A stretch of 8,386 nucleotides of DNA from Poindextera sp035295705 (GCA_035295705.1 DATGIN010000283.1:1-8386); one strand, 5' to 3'. Numbered from the stretch's first letter, positions 1 through 6,028 are shown. The notes: generated from the sequence alone by a model not told the origin. Translations and numbers: made by a program.

Positions 1-503
1 ACGCCGAGCCCATCGCCCTGAACCACATAGGCCTTGCGGTGCGCAGCCGCGCCCGGCGCATCGTAGAAGTAGGCCTTGGCGCTCTTCACGACGACGATCT
101 GGGTCCAGGGGTGGGCGCTGGCGAGGTCGAAGCTCGCCGGCATGCTCGGATCGTCGAACGGCTCGAGGTTGCCGCAGCCGCCGGGGTCGGGCTTCAGCAG
201 GATGGTGAAGTGCTTGGGGTCGCTGAGGGTCAGCTTGCCCTTGATGACCTCCTTGGGCGCGGCCGGGAAATCGGTGGCGATCGCCGCGCTCGTCCCGGCG
301 AGCTTGCCGTGCAGGTAGAAGATGCAGGCGAACGCCGGCGGCCCGTCCTGGGTCATGTCGAAGTAGCCGCTGACCTGCCCCGTCGCGGGGTTATAGGCGA
401 TCAGCATGGCGTCGTTGTAGGCGCCGCTGGTGACCGGGGCCGCAGCGAGCGCGAGCGCCGGCGCGGCGACGGCGAAACCGAAGACGACGAGCAGTTTCCG
501 CAT
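1..503 (-). CDS. Secreted hypothetical protein, partial (C-terminus off the left edge)
   Basis: The frame is open from ATG at 503 down to base 1 with no stop, giving about 167 residues; the C-terminus lies outside the window. The N-terminus MRKLLVVFGFAVAAPALALA is a typical Sec signal peptide (basic start, hydrophobic core, small residues near position 20), so the mature protein is probably periplasmic or secreted. The mature part includes GYFDMTQDGPPAFACIFYLH and a PDPGGCGNLEPFDD segment. Its two cysteines (in ACIF and GGCG) could form a disulfide in an oxidising compartment. Codons end almost entirely in G or C, which supports this frame over the opposite-strand frames. A G-rich stretch (revcomp of 510-515) lies 6 nt before the ATG as a possible ribosome site. 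I do not recognise the family. Beta-rich secreted folds are plausible but this is inference. Confidence 0.82.
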   Translation of the reverse strand, partial: MRKLLVVFGFAVAAPALALAAAPVTSGAYNDAMLIAYNPATGQVSGYFDMTQDGPPAFACIFYLHGKLAGTSAAIATDFPAAPKEVIKGKLTLSDPKHFTILLKPDPGGCGNLEPFDDPSMPASFDLASAHPWTQIVVVKSAKAYFYDAPGAAAHRKAYVVQGDGLG

Positions 504-703
504 CGATGACCCCCCAGCGTCGCGTTGCGGCAGCATAGCCCGTCCGCCGGGGGAGGGGGCCATCTGTCTTGCGAGCCCGAACCTGCGCCAGACGTCAGCC
601 CGCCGCCAGGGCGCGCTGGCTGGCCGCCCAAGCGCGCCATCCCGCGCGAATTAACCGCGACGATTAACGAAGCGTCAGGGCTGTCTTCCTAAGAGCAGGA
701 GTC

Positions 704-865
704 ATGAATGGACTCACGCACATCAAAGAAAACGCGCTCCTCGGCGCGGAAGGCGACCCCTGGTTCTCTGCGGTGACCGGTTTCTGGACCTACTCGGCCG
801 GACTCGCCGTCGTCGCCAGCCTCGTCGCCGCCCTCGCCTTCAGCCTCTGGGCGCCGATCGGCTAG
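704..865 (+). CDS. 53-residue single-span membrane microprotein
   Basis: ATG at 704 opens a 53-codon frame ending TAG at 863-865. It begins MNGLTHIKENALLGAEGDPW, followed by a hydrophobic segment of roughly residues 24-50 (start VTGFWTYSAGLAVVASLVAA) and a short tail ending APIG. This is a small amphipathic or soluble N-terminus with one transmembrane helix near the C-terminus. AGGAG at 697-701 is very close to the ATG, and AAGAG at 691-695 is better spaced, so ribosome binding is plausible. Codon third positions are mostly G/C. The stop interlocks with the stop of the convergent gene on the minus strand (CTAG, 862-865). Function is unknown. It may be an independent transcript, divergent from the secreted-protein gene to its left across a 200-bp spacer. 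Confidence 0.65.
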   Translation: MNGLTHIKENALLGAEGDPWFSAVTGFWTYSAGLAVVASLVAALAFSLWAPIG

Positions 866-1146
866 ACGCCGTTTCGGCAGAGGATGGCCGTCAGGCTGGT
901 CCTCGCGTGCCCGAGCTCCAGCGCCAGCCGTCGTGCGACTTCGCGCACCCCGGGCAGGTAGGCGTCCCCGCCGTTCGCGATCTGGTCCGCGACGGCCTCG
1001 AGCTCGGAGACCGCCAACTCCATGGCGCGGCTGTGGTCCTGCGCCTTGGCCAGGGACTCATCGTGCAGCCGTCGCGTGGCCTCCGCCAGCGACTCGTTCG
1101 CCGCCGGCGGGTCGCGGCGCTGCAGGGGCAGAGGGGTTACGGACAT
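862..1146 (-). CDS. Small helical protein, paralogue A
   Basis: A 94-residue protein with start ATG at 1146. A GAGGA ribosome site (revcomp of 1154-1158) sits 7 nt upstream. The N-terminal 20 residues are polar and proline-rich (MSVTPLPLQRRDPPAANESL). From about residue 27 on, the protein is charged, probably all-helical, and ends in RRLALELGHARTSLTAILCR. Its C-terminal 63-position block aligns without a gap to the protein encoded at 1721-2044, with 20 identities by eye. They share GD-Y, RE, RLA-EL and LTAI. This conservation between two separate loci argues that both frames are truly coding. No signal peptide or membrane helix is seen, so it is probably cytoplasmic. I do not recognise a named family or function. 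Its last codon shares bases with the stop of the convergent membrane microprotein. Confidence 0.78.
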   Translation of the reverse strand: MSVTPLPLQRRDPPAANESLAEATRRLHDESLAKAQDHSRAMELAVSELEAVADQIANGGDAYLPGVREVARRLALELGHARTSLTAILCRNGV

Positions 1147-1178
1147 GGCTCCGTCCTCGGTTGGAAGCCCCCTTCACA

Positions 1179-1186
1179 ATGGTTAA
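1179..1186 (-). promoter_or_regulatory. TTAACCAT half-site upstream of paralogue A
   Basis: On the minus strand the sequence TTAACCAT lies 32 bp upstream of the ATG of the small helical protein at 862-1146. TTAACCAT resembles a half-site for the alphaproteobacterial cell-cycle regulator CtrA. A second TTAA at the canonical spacing is not present. A single 8-mer is weak evidence, and it is listed only as a candidate. Confidence 0.2.
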
Positions 1187-1384
1187 GCGCGAATCCCCCG
1201 GCATAGGTTTCCCGAGGGGGGAGGTCGGCCGACGCGACGGCACCCGGCCTGAAGCGGTCTACTCGGCGCCGCGCCATGCGCCGCAGCTTGTCACAGATCA
1301 GCAATCTGAGAGCGCGCTTTGCGCTGTATGGAGGGCTGGACGCGGGGCATGCGCGCCCTCGCCCATGCAGAAAGACCCACTTCG

Positions 1385-1660
1385 ATGAAGACCATCGTTC
1401 TGGCCGTCGCGGCCGCCGCCATGCTCGTTGCCGGCGCCGCCAGCGCCCAGCCGGGCTACCGTATCGCCCACACCTATGGCCGCGGCGAGCACATCGACCG
1501 GGACCAGTGGTCGCAAAGCCAGCCGGTCGACTGGCGCGCCCACCATCTGCGCGCCCCGCCGCGCGGCTACGAGTGGCGCGAAGTGAACGGCCAATACGTC
1601 CTGGCCGCCGTCGCCACCGGCCTGATCCTGAGCGCGATCCTCAGCGCGGCGTCGCACTAG
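1385..1660 (+). CDS. RcnB-like small exported protein
   Basis: A 91-residue protein starting MKTIVLAVAAAAMLVAGAAS. This is a signal peptide with a likely cut after ASA (residues about 21-23), so the mature protein is predicted to be periplasmic. An in-frame ATG at 1319 would add 22 residues before the signal peptide, which would be unnatural, so the start at 1385 is preferred; its ribosome site is weak. The mature region carries the signature of the RcnB family: YGRGEHI, then a tryptophan/tyrosine position (DQW), then VDWRAHHLRAPPRGYEWREV, and a final hydrophobic helix YVLAAVATGLILSAILSA. Family members are short periplasmic proteins named after E. coli RcnB, linked to nickel/cobalt homeostasis; many alphaproteobacterial members have no tested role. 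No metal-efflux gene is adjacent, so a metal function is not supported here. A 12-bp palindrome (CCGCGGCCGCGG) follows the stop directly. Confidence 0.85.
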   Translation: MKTIVLAVAAAAMLVAGAASAQPGYRIAHTYGRGEHIDRDQWSQSQPVDWRAHHLRAPPRGYEWREVNGQYVLAAVATGLILSAILSAASH

Positions 1661-1720
1661 CCGCGGCCGCGGGGTGCGCGTCGGCGAGGCTGCTGAACGC
1701 AGACGCGGCGGTTGACGCCA

Positions 1721-2044
1721 CTAATACCCCACGGGTCCGCGGGCCATGATTGCGGTCAGCGCCTGACCCTGGAGGAGAAGCTCGTCCGCCAGCCGCGAGC
1801 AGAGCTCTCGCGCGGCCACCGGGTAGAGATCGCCGGCCTCGGCCACCTCGGTCGCGCGCGCGGCGACGGCGCGCAGATCCTGCGCCAGGATCTCGATCTG
1901 CTCGCGCGCCAGCTTGTGGGTCTCGAGCTGCAGGCGGCGCAGGCGCTCGGCGCCGGTGTCGCGGCCAAGGTCGCGAATGTTGCCGTTCGGCTCGGCGGGC
2001 TCCCGCTTTGGCTCCGCAGCATCAGGCTGCTCTATGTCGGACAT
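1721..2044 (-). CDS. Small helical protein, paralogue B
   Basis: A 107-residue protein with start ATG at 2044. It is preceded by a strong AGGGGGA ribosome site (revcomp of 2049-2055). The N-terminal 30 residues are acidic and polar (MSDIEQPDAAEPKREPAEPN) and probably disordered. Residues from about 37 onward are predicted helical and coiled-coil-prone (LQLETHKLAREQIEILAQDL), ending LADELLLQGQALTAIMARGP. The helical block matches the protein at 862-1146 over 63 gap-free positions. Identity is highest in the last 33 positions, 15 identical by eye. It converges on the RcnB-like gene with a 60-bp gap. No signal peptide or membrane span is seen. I do not recognise a characterised family. The conserved GD-Y...ARE...RLA-EL...LTAI core suggests a helical bundle that may bind a partner or itself, which is inference only. 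Confidence 0.8.
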   Translation of the reverse strand: MSDIEQPDAAEPKREPAEPNGNIRDLGRDTGAERLRRLQLETHKLAREQIEILAQDLRAVAARATEVAEAGDLYPVAARELCSRLADELLLQGQALTAIMARGPVGY

Positions 2045-2152
2045 GGCGTCCCCCTAGGCGTGAAGTCCGGCTCGAAACCGCTACGCAAGCCAGACGCGGT
2101 TTTCTCGCAAGTTCGCCACCCCTACACCCCGCATGTGGCGCCACTGCGGCGG

Positions 2153-2173
2153 GAGCGGCGCCTCGCGCCGCTC
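2153..2173 (-). terminator. Perfect 9-bp hairpin after the VOC gene
   Basis: GAGCGGCGC (2153-2161), a 3-nt loop CTC, and GCGCCGCTC (2165-2173) form a perfect 9-bp stem. It lies about 37 bp past the stop of the minus-strand VOC gene and about 108 bp before the next minus-strand gene. It could end the VOC transcript. There is no T-run after it on the minus strand, so it is not a classical intrinsic terminator. Confidence 0.35.
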
Positions 2174-2210
2174 GGCCAACGGGTCGAGGGGTCGAACGCG
2201 TGACGTGCGT

Positions 2211-2609
2211 TCACGTGAGATCGGTGAACCGGTTCCAGGCGATGTCCCAGACGTGGCCATCGGGGTCGGCGAAGCCCGCCTCGTAGCCGCCCCAAGGCGC
2301 GTCCTGCGGCGTCTTCAGCGGCGTCGCGCCGGCGGCCAGGCCCTGCTCGAAGACCTCGCGCACCGCCTCCTTCGACGCCACGTTGTGCGACAGGCCGACG
2401 CTGGAGAAGCGCTGCGCGCCGGGCGGCAGGTCCGTCAGCGCATCGTCGCTGGCCGACAGCGACAGCCAGGCGCCCTCCAGACGGAACATGATGTAGTCGT
2501 CGCCCTCCGCATAGTTGTGCGTCGGGAAGCCCAGGCCGTCCCGGTAAAAGGCGAGCGCGCGGCCGAGGTCGGCGACGTACAGGCCGACGATCGAGATCTT
2601 GGGTTTCAT
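2211..2609 (-). CDS. VOC (glyoxalase/dioxygenase-fold) family protein
   Basis: A 132-residue protein of the vicinal oxygen chelate superfamily. Two beta-alpha-beta-beta-beta modules are visible. The first starts KISIVGLYVADLGRALAFYR with the typical V-x-D-x-x-R-A-x-x-FY pattern (residues 8-22) and DGLGF. The second starts near VGLSHNVASKEAVREV (71-86) and ends with the hallmark FADPDGHVWDIAWNRF (113-128). VOC proteins are usually small cytosolic metalloenzymes or binding proteins acting on glyoxals, catechols or antibiotics. His75 and Asp122 are possible metal-side residues, but the ligand set is not clearly the glyoxalase I one, so no reaction is assigned. The length is normal for the family. 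The start at 2609 has only a weak GCGGG upstream. It is divergent from the GST gene, and co-regulation for detoxification is plausible but unproven. Confidence 0.92.
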   Translation of the reverse strand: MKPKISIVGLYVADLGRALAFYRDGLGFPTHNYAEGDDYIMFRLEGAWLSLSASDDALTDLPPGAQRFSSVGLSHNVASKEAVREVFEQGLAAGATPLKTPQDAPWGGYEAGFADPDGHVWDIAWNRFTDLT

Positions 2610-2673
2610 CCCGCGGAGCCTATCGGCCGCGAGCGCCCGAAAGTGGCGGCAGGCTTTTCGACCGCATGCCGCG

Positions 2674-2689
2674 TTGCAACCGGTTGTAA
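2674..2689. promoter_or_regulatory. 16-bp near-perfect palindrome between VOC and GST genes
   Basis: TTGCAACCGGTTGTAA has a perfect 10-bp core (CAACCGGTTG) and one mismatched pair in the flanks. It lies in the 149-bp spacer between two divergent genes, 65 bp from the VOC start and 70 bp from the GST start. This position and symmetry suit an operator for a dimeric repressor acting on one or both genes. No regulator gene adjoins, so the assignment is tentative. Confidence 0.35.
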
Positions 2690-2699
2690 GTTCGTCGTT

Positions 2700-2721
2700 G
2701 CGCCCGCTGGGGCTCGGGCGC
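2700..2721 (+). other. GC-rich hairpin in the GST leader
   Basis: GCGCCCG (2700-2706) and CGGGCGC (2715-2721) form a 7-bp stem around an 8-nt loop. It ends 37 nt upstream of the GST start codon and 22 nt before its AAGGAG ribosome site. It would be transcribed only if the promoter lies upstream. In DNA this rich in G+C such a stem may arise by chance. Confidence 0.25.
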
Positions 2722-2758
2722 GAGAACCGGTCGCGGGCGAACGAAGGAGTGCGATTCC

Positions 2759-3388
2759 ATGATCACCGTCTGGGGCGGAGGAACCTCGCGCTCGCTGCGC
2801 GTGACCTGGCTGATGGAGGAGATGGGGCTTGCGTACCGGCTCCGGTACGTCGACCTGATCAACAACCCCGACGAGCCGGCGTTCCGGGCCGTGAACCCGG
2901 CCGGATACATCCCGGTGATGCAGGACGGGGACGTCACCATGGTCGAGTCGGTGGCGATCACCGAATACCTGCTCGCCCGCTACGGCCCGACCCCGCTCGC
3001 GCCGGCGCCCGATTCCGCCGCCTTTCCCGCCTACCAGCAGTTCCTGCACCTCGGCGAAGCCGGTCTCGCCATGGCGGCCTACGTCGTCATCGGCGCGCGC
3101 TATTTCGCGCCCGAGAGCGATCGGCGCAGCTGGAGCGCACGGCAAGCGCAGGACCAATGGGACAGCCGCATGCGGCTGGTGACCCGCCAGCTGGAGCGCG
3201 CGCCCTACATGGCCGGCGAGGCGTTCACGGCCGCCGACATTTCCGTGACCTACGCCCTGATGCTGGGGACGAAGCACGCCGGGATGGCGCTCGGCGCGCT
3301 CGCGCAGGCCTACATGCACCGCACCACGGGGCGAGAGGCGTGCCGGCGCGCCGTCGCGACATCGGAAGCGGCTTTGGCTCAGGCCTGA
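2759..3388 (+). CDS. Glutathione S-transferase family protein
   Basis: A 209-residue protein, a normal length for cytosolic GSTs. Residues 1-76 form the thioredoxin-fold N-domain: MITVWGGGTSRSLRVTWLME, the NPAGYIPV segment with the cis-proline (Pro52), and the glutathione-contacting Glu63-Ser64 of MVESVAITEYLLARY. The all-helical C-domain follows, with the N-capping box motif GEAFTAADISVTYALML (153-169). Ser10 or Thr9 is at the position where Ser/Cys-type bacterial GSTs activate glutathione. GSTs conjugate glutathione to electrophiles or reduce or isomerise substrates; the substrate here cannot be read from sequence. The start at 2759 has AAGGAG (2744-2749) 9 nt upstream. It is divergent from the VOC gene, and pairing of GST with VOC enzymes is common in small detoxification loci. 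Nothing looks truncated. Confidence 0.93.
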   Translation: MITVWGGGTSRSLRVTWLMEEMGLAYRLRYVDLINNPDEPAFRAVNPAGYIPVMQDGDVTMVESVAITEYLLARYGPTPLAPAPDSAAFPAYQQFLHLGEAGLAMAAYVVIGARYFAPESDRRSWSARQAQDQWDSRMRLVTRQLERAPYMAGEAFTAADISVTYALMLGTKHAGMALGALAQAYMHRTTGREACRRAVATSEAALAQA

Positions 3389-3416
3389 CGTGGTCAGGCG
3401 TCGACCCATGCGATGC

Positions 3417-3474
3417 GTCAACGAAGGGTTGACATGACTGTCAACATCAGGTTGACTGTCAACATCAAGTTGAC
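3417..3474 (+). promoter_or_regulatory. Operator array: three GTCAAC-N5-GTTGAC palindromes
   Basis: Three 17-bp copies of the same inverted repeat stand in a row: 3417-3433 (spacer GAAGG), 3440-3456 (spacer ATCAG) and 3458-3474 (spacer ATCAA). All six half-sites are perfect. Copies 2 and 3 together form an 18-bp tandem repeat with one mismatch (3435-3452 and 3453-3470). Centre-to-centre distances are 23 and 18 bp. The last half-site touches the AGGAG ribosome site (3475-3479) of the zinc-finger/HTH gene at 3487. The array fills most of the 98-bp spacer after the GST gene. Two half-sites read TTGACA, the -35 consensus, so bound protein could block RNA polymerase. Autoregulation by the downstream HTH protein is the simplest inference. 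Confidence 0.75.
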
Positions 3475-3486
3475 AGGAGAGTCGGC

Positions 3487-3879
3487 ATGCCGGACGACGG
3501 GAACGCCCGAACCTTCGAGGCGCACTGCAGCTTCTGCCGCAAGTCGAATGCGGACGTGGATACGCTGATCGGCGGCATCGGCGTCTTCATCTGCAACGAG
3601 TGCGTCGGCGTCGCAAACGACGTGCTCGCCAAGACGCCGCCGCATGAGCGGAAGGCGCGCGACCATGCCGGCGACCAGCTGCGCGGCGCGACCACAGAGA
3701 AGCTCCTGACCCTCATCGCCGGGGTCGAGCCGCTGGTCGACGACGTAACCGCCTACCAGGCGTTCAACGTCGACCTCTTGCGCGCGCGCGGCGTCAGCTG
3801 GGCCGAGATCGGCGCCAAGCTGGGCGTCACCCGCCAGGCGGCCTGGAAACGCTTTGCCCGCGGCCCGGACAGCGACTGA
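3487..3879 (+). CDS. ClpX-type C4 zinc finger fused to helix-turn-helix protein
   Basis: A 130-residue protein. Residues 12-48 form a ClpX-type zinc-binding domain with Cys14-x2-Cys17-x18-Cys36-x2-Cys39 (HCSFCRKSNADV... FICNECVG). The spacing equals that of the N-terminal domain of ClpX, where the module dimerises and docks substrates and adaptors. No AAA+ ATPase domain follows. A charged linker and helices (about 50-98) lead to a C-terminal helix-turn-helix, RGVSWAEIGAKLGVTRQAAW (101-120), resembling sigma region 4 or phage-type HTHs. The start at 3487 is set by AGGAG at 3475-3479. It is preceded by three palindromes that fit a dimeric DNA binder and ends 9 bp from the stop of the convergent hydrolase gene. 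A likely role is a transcription regulator, perhaps autoregulatory or a ClpXP-linked adaptor; the second idea is speculative. Confidence 0.9.
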   Translation: MPDDGNARTFEAHCSFCRKSNADVDTLIGGIGVFICNECVGVANDVLAKTPPHERKARDHAGDQLRGATTEKLLTLIAGVEPLVDDVTAYQAFNVDLLRARGVSWAEIGAKLGVTRQAAWKRFARGPDSD

Positions 3880-3888
3880 CCACGCTCC

Positions 3889-5841
3889 TCACGCCTTCAC
3901 CACCACGCGGACGCGGCCGATGTTCTTCGGCTGGGCGTAGAGGCTGGCGTTGTCGATGCGGCGGGCCGCGACGCGCACCGCGGGGAAGTAGGTTCCGGGG
4001 CGCTCGAAGGCATGGGTCTCGCGCACGGCGGCGCGGGCGGACGGCTCGCCGAGCTCCGACTTAAGGGGGAAGCGGCCGTCGCCCTCGAAGTCCCACTCGG
4101 CGGCGGCGATGACCCCGCCGCCTGGCGGCGCTTCGATGAGCGCGTGGAACACCACCGGCTCGCCAACGACCGCTTCGGCGCGCGGGCCGCCGTTTGCGGT
4201 GAGCTCGACGACCGGCTGGACGCCTTGCCGGGCGGCGGCGGAGGCCGGCAGCACGACTTGGCCGTCGTCGACGCGGTAGGCCGTGCTCTCGGGCGGGGCG
4301 ACGCCGCGCTCCACCCAGGCGGCGAGGTCGCGCAGCGCCTGTTGCAATACGCCTTGGTAGCTGACCGTGCGCGTGGTCGCGACGGGCGGCGGATCGTTCG
4401 GTGCGACCCCTTGCGCGACGTGCATGGCGTTCTCGACGAACCAGAGGCGGTAGCGGTCCTCGAACGCAGGCCCGAGCACGGCCTTGACCCGGGTCCGGTA
4501 CCAGTCGGCGCCCCACGGGTAGGCGGCTTCGTCCATGCACGCCTGCACCACGATCATCTTGCCGTTGAAGCGGCCGCTTTGCGTCGCGCCCCCGGACTGC
4601 ATCTCCTGCCCCGGCAGGAGCGGCCGCTGGGGATAGAGCGGCTGGCCGTCCGCGCCCTTGTACTGGTCCCAGGCGCAGTACTCCGGCGCCGGGATCTGAT
4701 GCCGATGGTAGGTCTGGGTGGCGAGGTAGATCGAGTTGTCGATCACGACCTCGTCGCCGGCGCGCAGCTGCGCGACGGCCTGGAAGTGGCGCTCGCCGAA
4801 GCCGATCATCACCGCGCCGCGCACCACGCCGGCGACGTAGACCTGGTGGCCGCTGGCGCCGCCGCTCTTCACCACCACGGCCGCCCCCTGCAGGTTGCCG
4901 GCGGGCAGGTCCTCAAATCTCAGCGCGGCGGGGAAGGCGACCCCGCTATGGGTCTGCGCCGCCGCCATGGTGAGCGGCAGGCCGAGGGCCCGCGCCTCCT
5001 GCGGCATGACAAGGTCGCTGATCCTCGTCGCGTGCCGGATGCGGGCGCTCGTCAGCGAGGCGGGCGGATCGAAGCCGAGGTATCCGGGCTTGCTCCAGAA
5101 GTCGTCGAAGTAGGTCGGATCGCCGTCGACGATGCGGTCGACCAGGCTGGTGAAGACGCCGGTGTAGCCAAACGCGATGCGGCGAACGTTGAACCACGCC
5201 CTGGGCGGGAAGCCGAAGCGGGTGACCTCGGCCAGCGCGGCGGCCTCCTCGGCGTTCAGCCCGGCGTAGATGTCGCCGCCGCCCCCGGGGTCGAGCGCGT
5301 CGACGACGCCGGCGAACTTCGTCCCGAGCACGCGCATGGCATGCGCCTGGACGGTGAAGAAGTGCGGGATGCTGACCGGCGTGCCATGCACGAAGGGGAC
5401 GCTGCCGTCCCAAACGTCGGCGAAGGTCTCGACGCAGCCCAACGTCTTGAAGGCGCCGCCGCTGCCGCCATAGACGTAGCCGAACGGTCGGTGCGCGCCG
5501 TACATCTCCGCGGCCAGCACGCGGGCGTGCTCGGCGACCGCGGCGTTGGCCTCGGCGCTGCCGCCGAACATGTTGCGGCTGCCCTGGTTCGACTCGACCA
5601 TGTAGCCGCCGCTGGCGATGGCGAAGTCGAAACCGAACGCCTGGTTCATCGACATCGGCGCGCTGTTCTCGCTGCCGGACACGGCCTGCAGCGGCTGGAA
5701 GAACCGCCCCTGGTACGCCTCGGCGGGCGGGAAGTAGGCCGAGAACAGCAGCTCGGTTCCGGCAAAGCCGCCATGCACGTAGCGATGGCGCACCGGCGCA
5801 TCGCGCCATTCGTCGATGTCTATGAAGGGCTGGTCGTACAT
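3889..5841 (-). CDS. Alpha/beta-hydrolase with C-terminal PKD-like domain
   Basis: A 650-residue protein. The catalytic part covers about 1-515. A nucleophile elbow YGGSGGAFKTLG places Ser127 as nucleophile. Asp437 (VVQACMDEAAYPWG) and His474 (ENAMHVAQG) are plausible acid and base. The overall layout recalls tannase/feruloyl-esterase-like hydrolases, but the Cys beside the nucleophile typical of true tannases is absent. Residues about 543-648 look like a PKD-type immunoglobulin-like domain: VVGEPVVFHALIEAPPGG, AAEWDFEGDGRFP and THAFERPGTYFPAVRV. PKD domains are usual on secreted enzymes, yet the N-terminus MYDQPFIDIDEWRDAPVRHR is not a signal peptide. The in-frame extension to the upstream stop at 5959-5961 has neither a start codon nor a hydrophobic stretch. 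No clear ribosome site precedes the ATG at 5841. It is divergent from the Fes-like esterase. The substrate is unknown, an ester or amide of a plant or microbial product being possible. Confidence 0.85.
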   Translation of the reverse strand: MYDQPFIDIDEWRDAPVRHRYVHGGFAGTELLFSAYFPPAEAYQGRFFQPLQAVSGSENSAPMSMNQAFGFDFAIASGGYMVESNQGSRNMFGGSAEANAAVAEHARVLAAEMYGAHRPFGYVYGGSGGAFKTLGCVETFADVWDGSVPFVHGTPVSIPHFFTVQAHAMRVLGTKFAGVVDALDPGGGGDIYAGLNAEEAAALAEVTRFGFPPRAWFNVRRIAFGYTGVFTSLVDRIVDGDPTYFDDFWSKPGYLGFDPPASLTSARIRHATRISDLVMPQEARALGLPLTMAAAQTHSGVAFPAALRFEDLPAGNLQGAAVVVKSGGASGHQVYVAGVVRGAVMIGFGERHFQAVAQLRAGDEVVIDNSIYLATQTYHRHQIPAPEYCAWDQYKGADGQPLYPQRPLLPGQEMQSGGATQSGRFNGKMIVVQACMDEAAYPWGADWYRTRVKAVLGPAFEDRYRLWFVENAMHVAQGVAPNDPPPVATTRTVSYQGVLQQALRDLAAWVERGVAPPESTAYRVDDGQVVLPASAAARQGVQPVVELTANGGPRAEAVVGEPVVFHALIEAPPGGGVIAAAEWDFEGDGRFPLKSELGEPSARAAVRETHAFERPGTYFPAVRVAARRIDNASLYAQPKNIGRVRVVVKA

Positions 5842-5985
5842 GCCGCGCCAGCGTGGCGTCGGCGACCGGATGGCGTCAACAAGGATGCGCCGCCCGCCGG
5901 CGGGCCTGTGCTCGATCTTGCGGCGCTGACCGATCGGGCTGCCGCTTGCGCGGCCGGTCTAAAACAGGGCTTAGCTGATGGTCGA

Positions 5986-6007
5986 GGCGGGCGCCGCCAG
6001 GCCCGCC
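5986..6007 (+). other. GC-rich hairpin in the Fes-like gene leader
   Basis: GGCGGGC (5986-5992) pairs with GCCCGCC (6001-6007) around an 8-nt loop, 29 nt before the ATG at 6037. It lies in the 195-bp spacer between the two divergent hydrolase genes, which otherwise shows no clear promoter or operator. The geometry matches the GST leader hairpin (7-bp stem, 8-nt loop). Chance is a fair explanation at this base composition. Confidence 0.25.
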
Positions 6008-6022
6008 CGGTCCGGATCAGTC

Positions 6023-6028
6023 GGGAGG
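6023..6028 (+). promoter_or_regulatory. Ribosome binding site fixing the esterase start
   Basis: GGGAGG lies 8 nt before the ATG at 6037. This decides the start: the reading frame is open upstream for a further 675 codons, but that part is only the complement of the opposite-strand hydrolase gene and its promoter spacer. Confidence 0.8.

Noticed and set aside
651..667. TTAA...TTAA pair upstream of the membrane microprotein as a CtrA site.
   Set aside because: The spacer is 9 bp, not the canonical 7, so it does not fit the TTAA-N7-TTAA consensus.
1661..1672. CCGCGGCCGCGG after the RcnB-like stop as a terminator.
   Set aside because: It is a loopless palindrome without a T-run, and such GC palindromes are expected by chance in this composition.
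2599..3432. Long plus and minus frames (about 270-277 residues) around the GST gene.
   Set aside because: They are Arg/Ala-rich shadows of the clearly recognisable GST frame at 2759-3388.
3429..3475. TTGACA hexamers in the operator array as a sigma-70 -35 element with a -10 downstream.
   Set aside because: No -10-like hexamer stands 16-18 bp downstream of any of them. The hexamers are parts of the palindromes.
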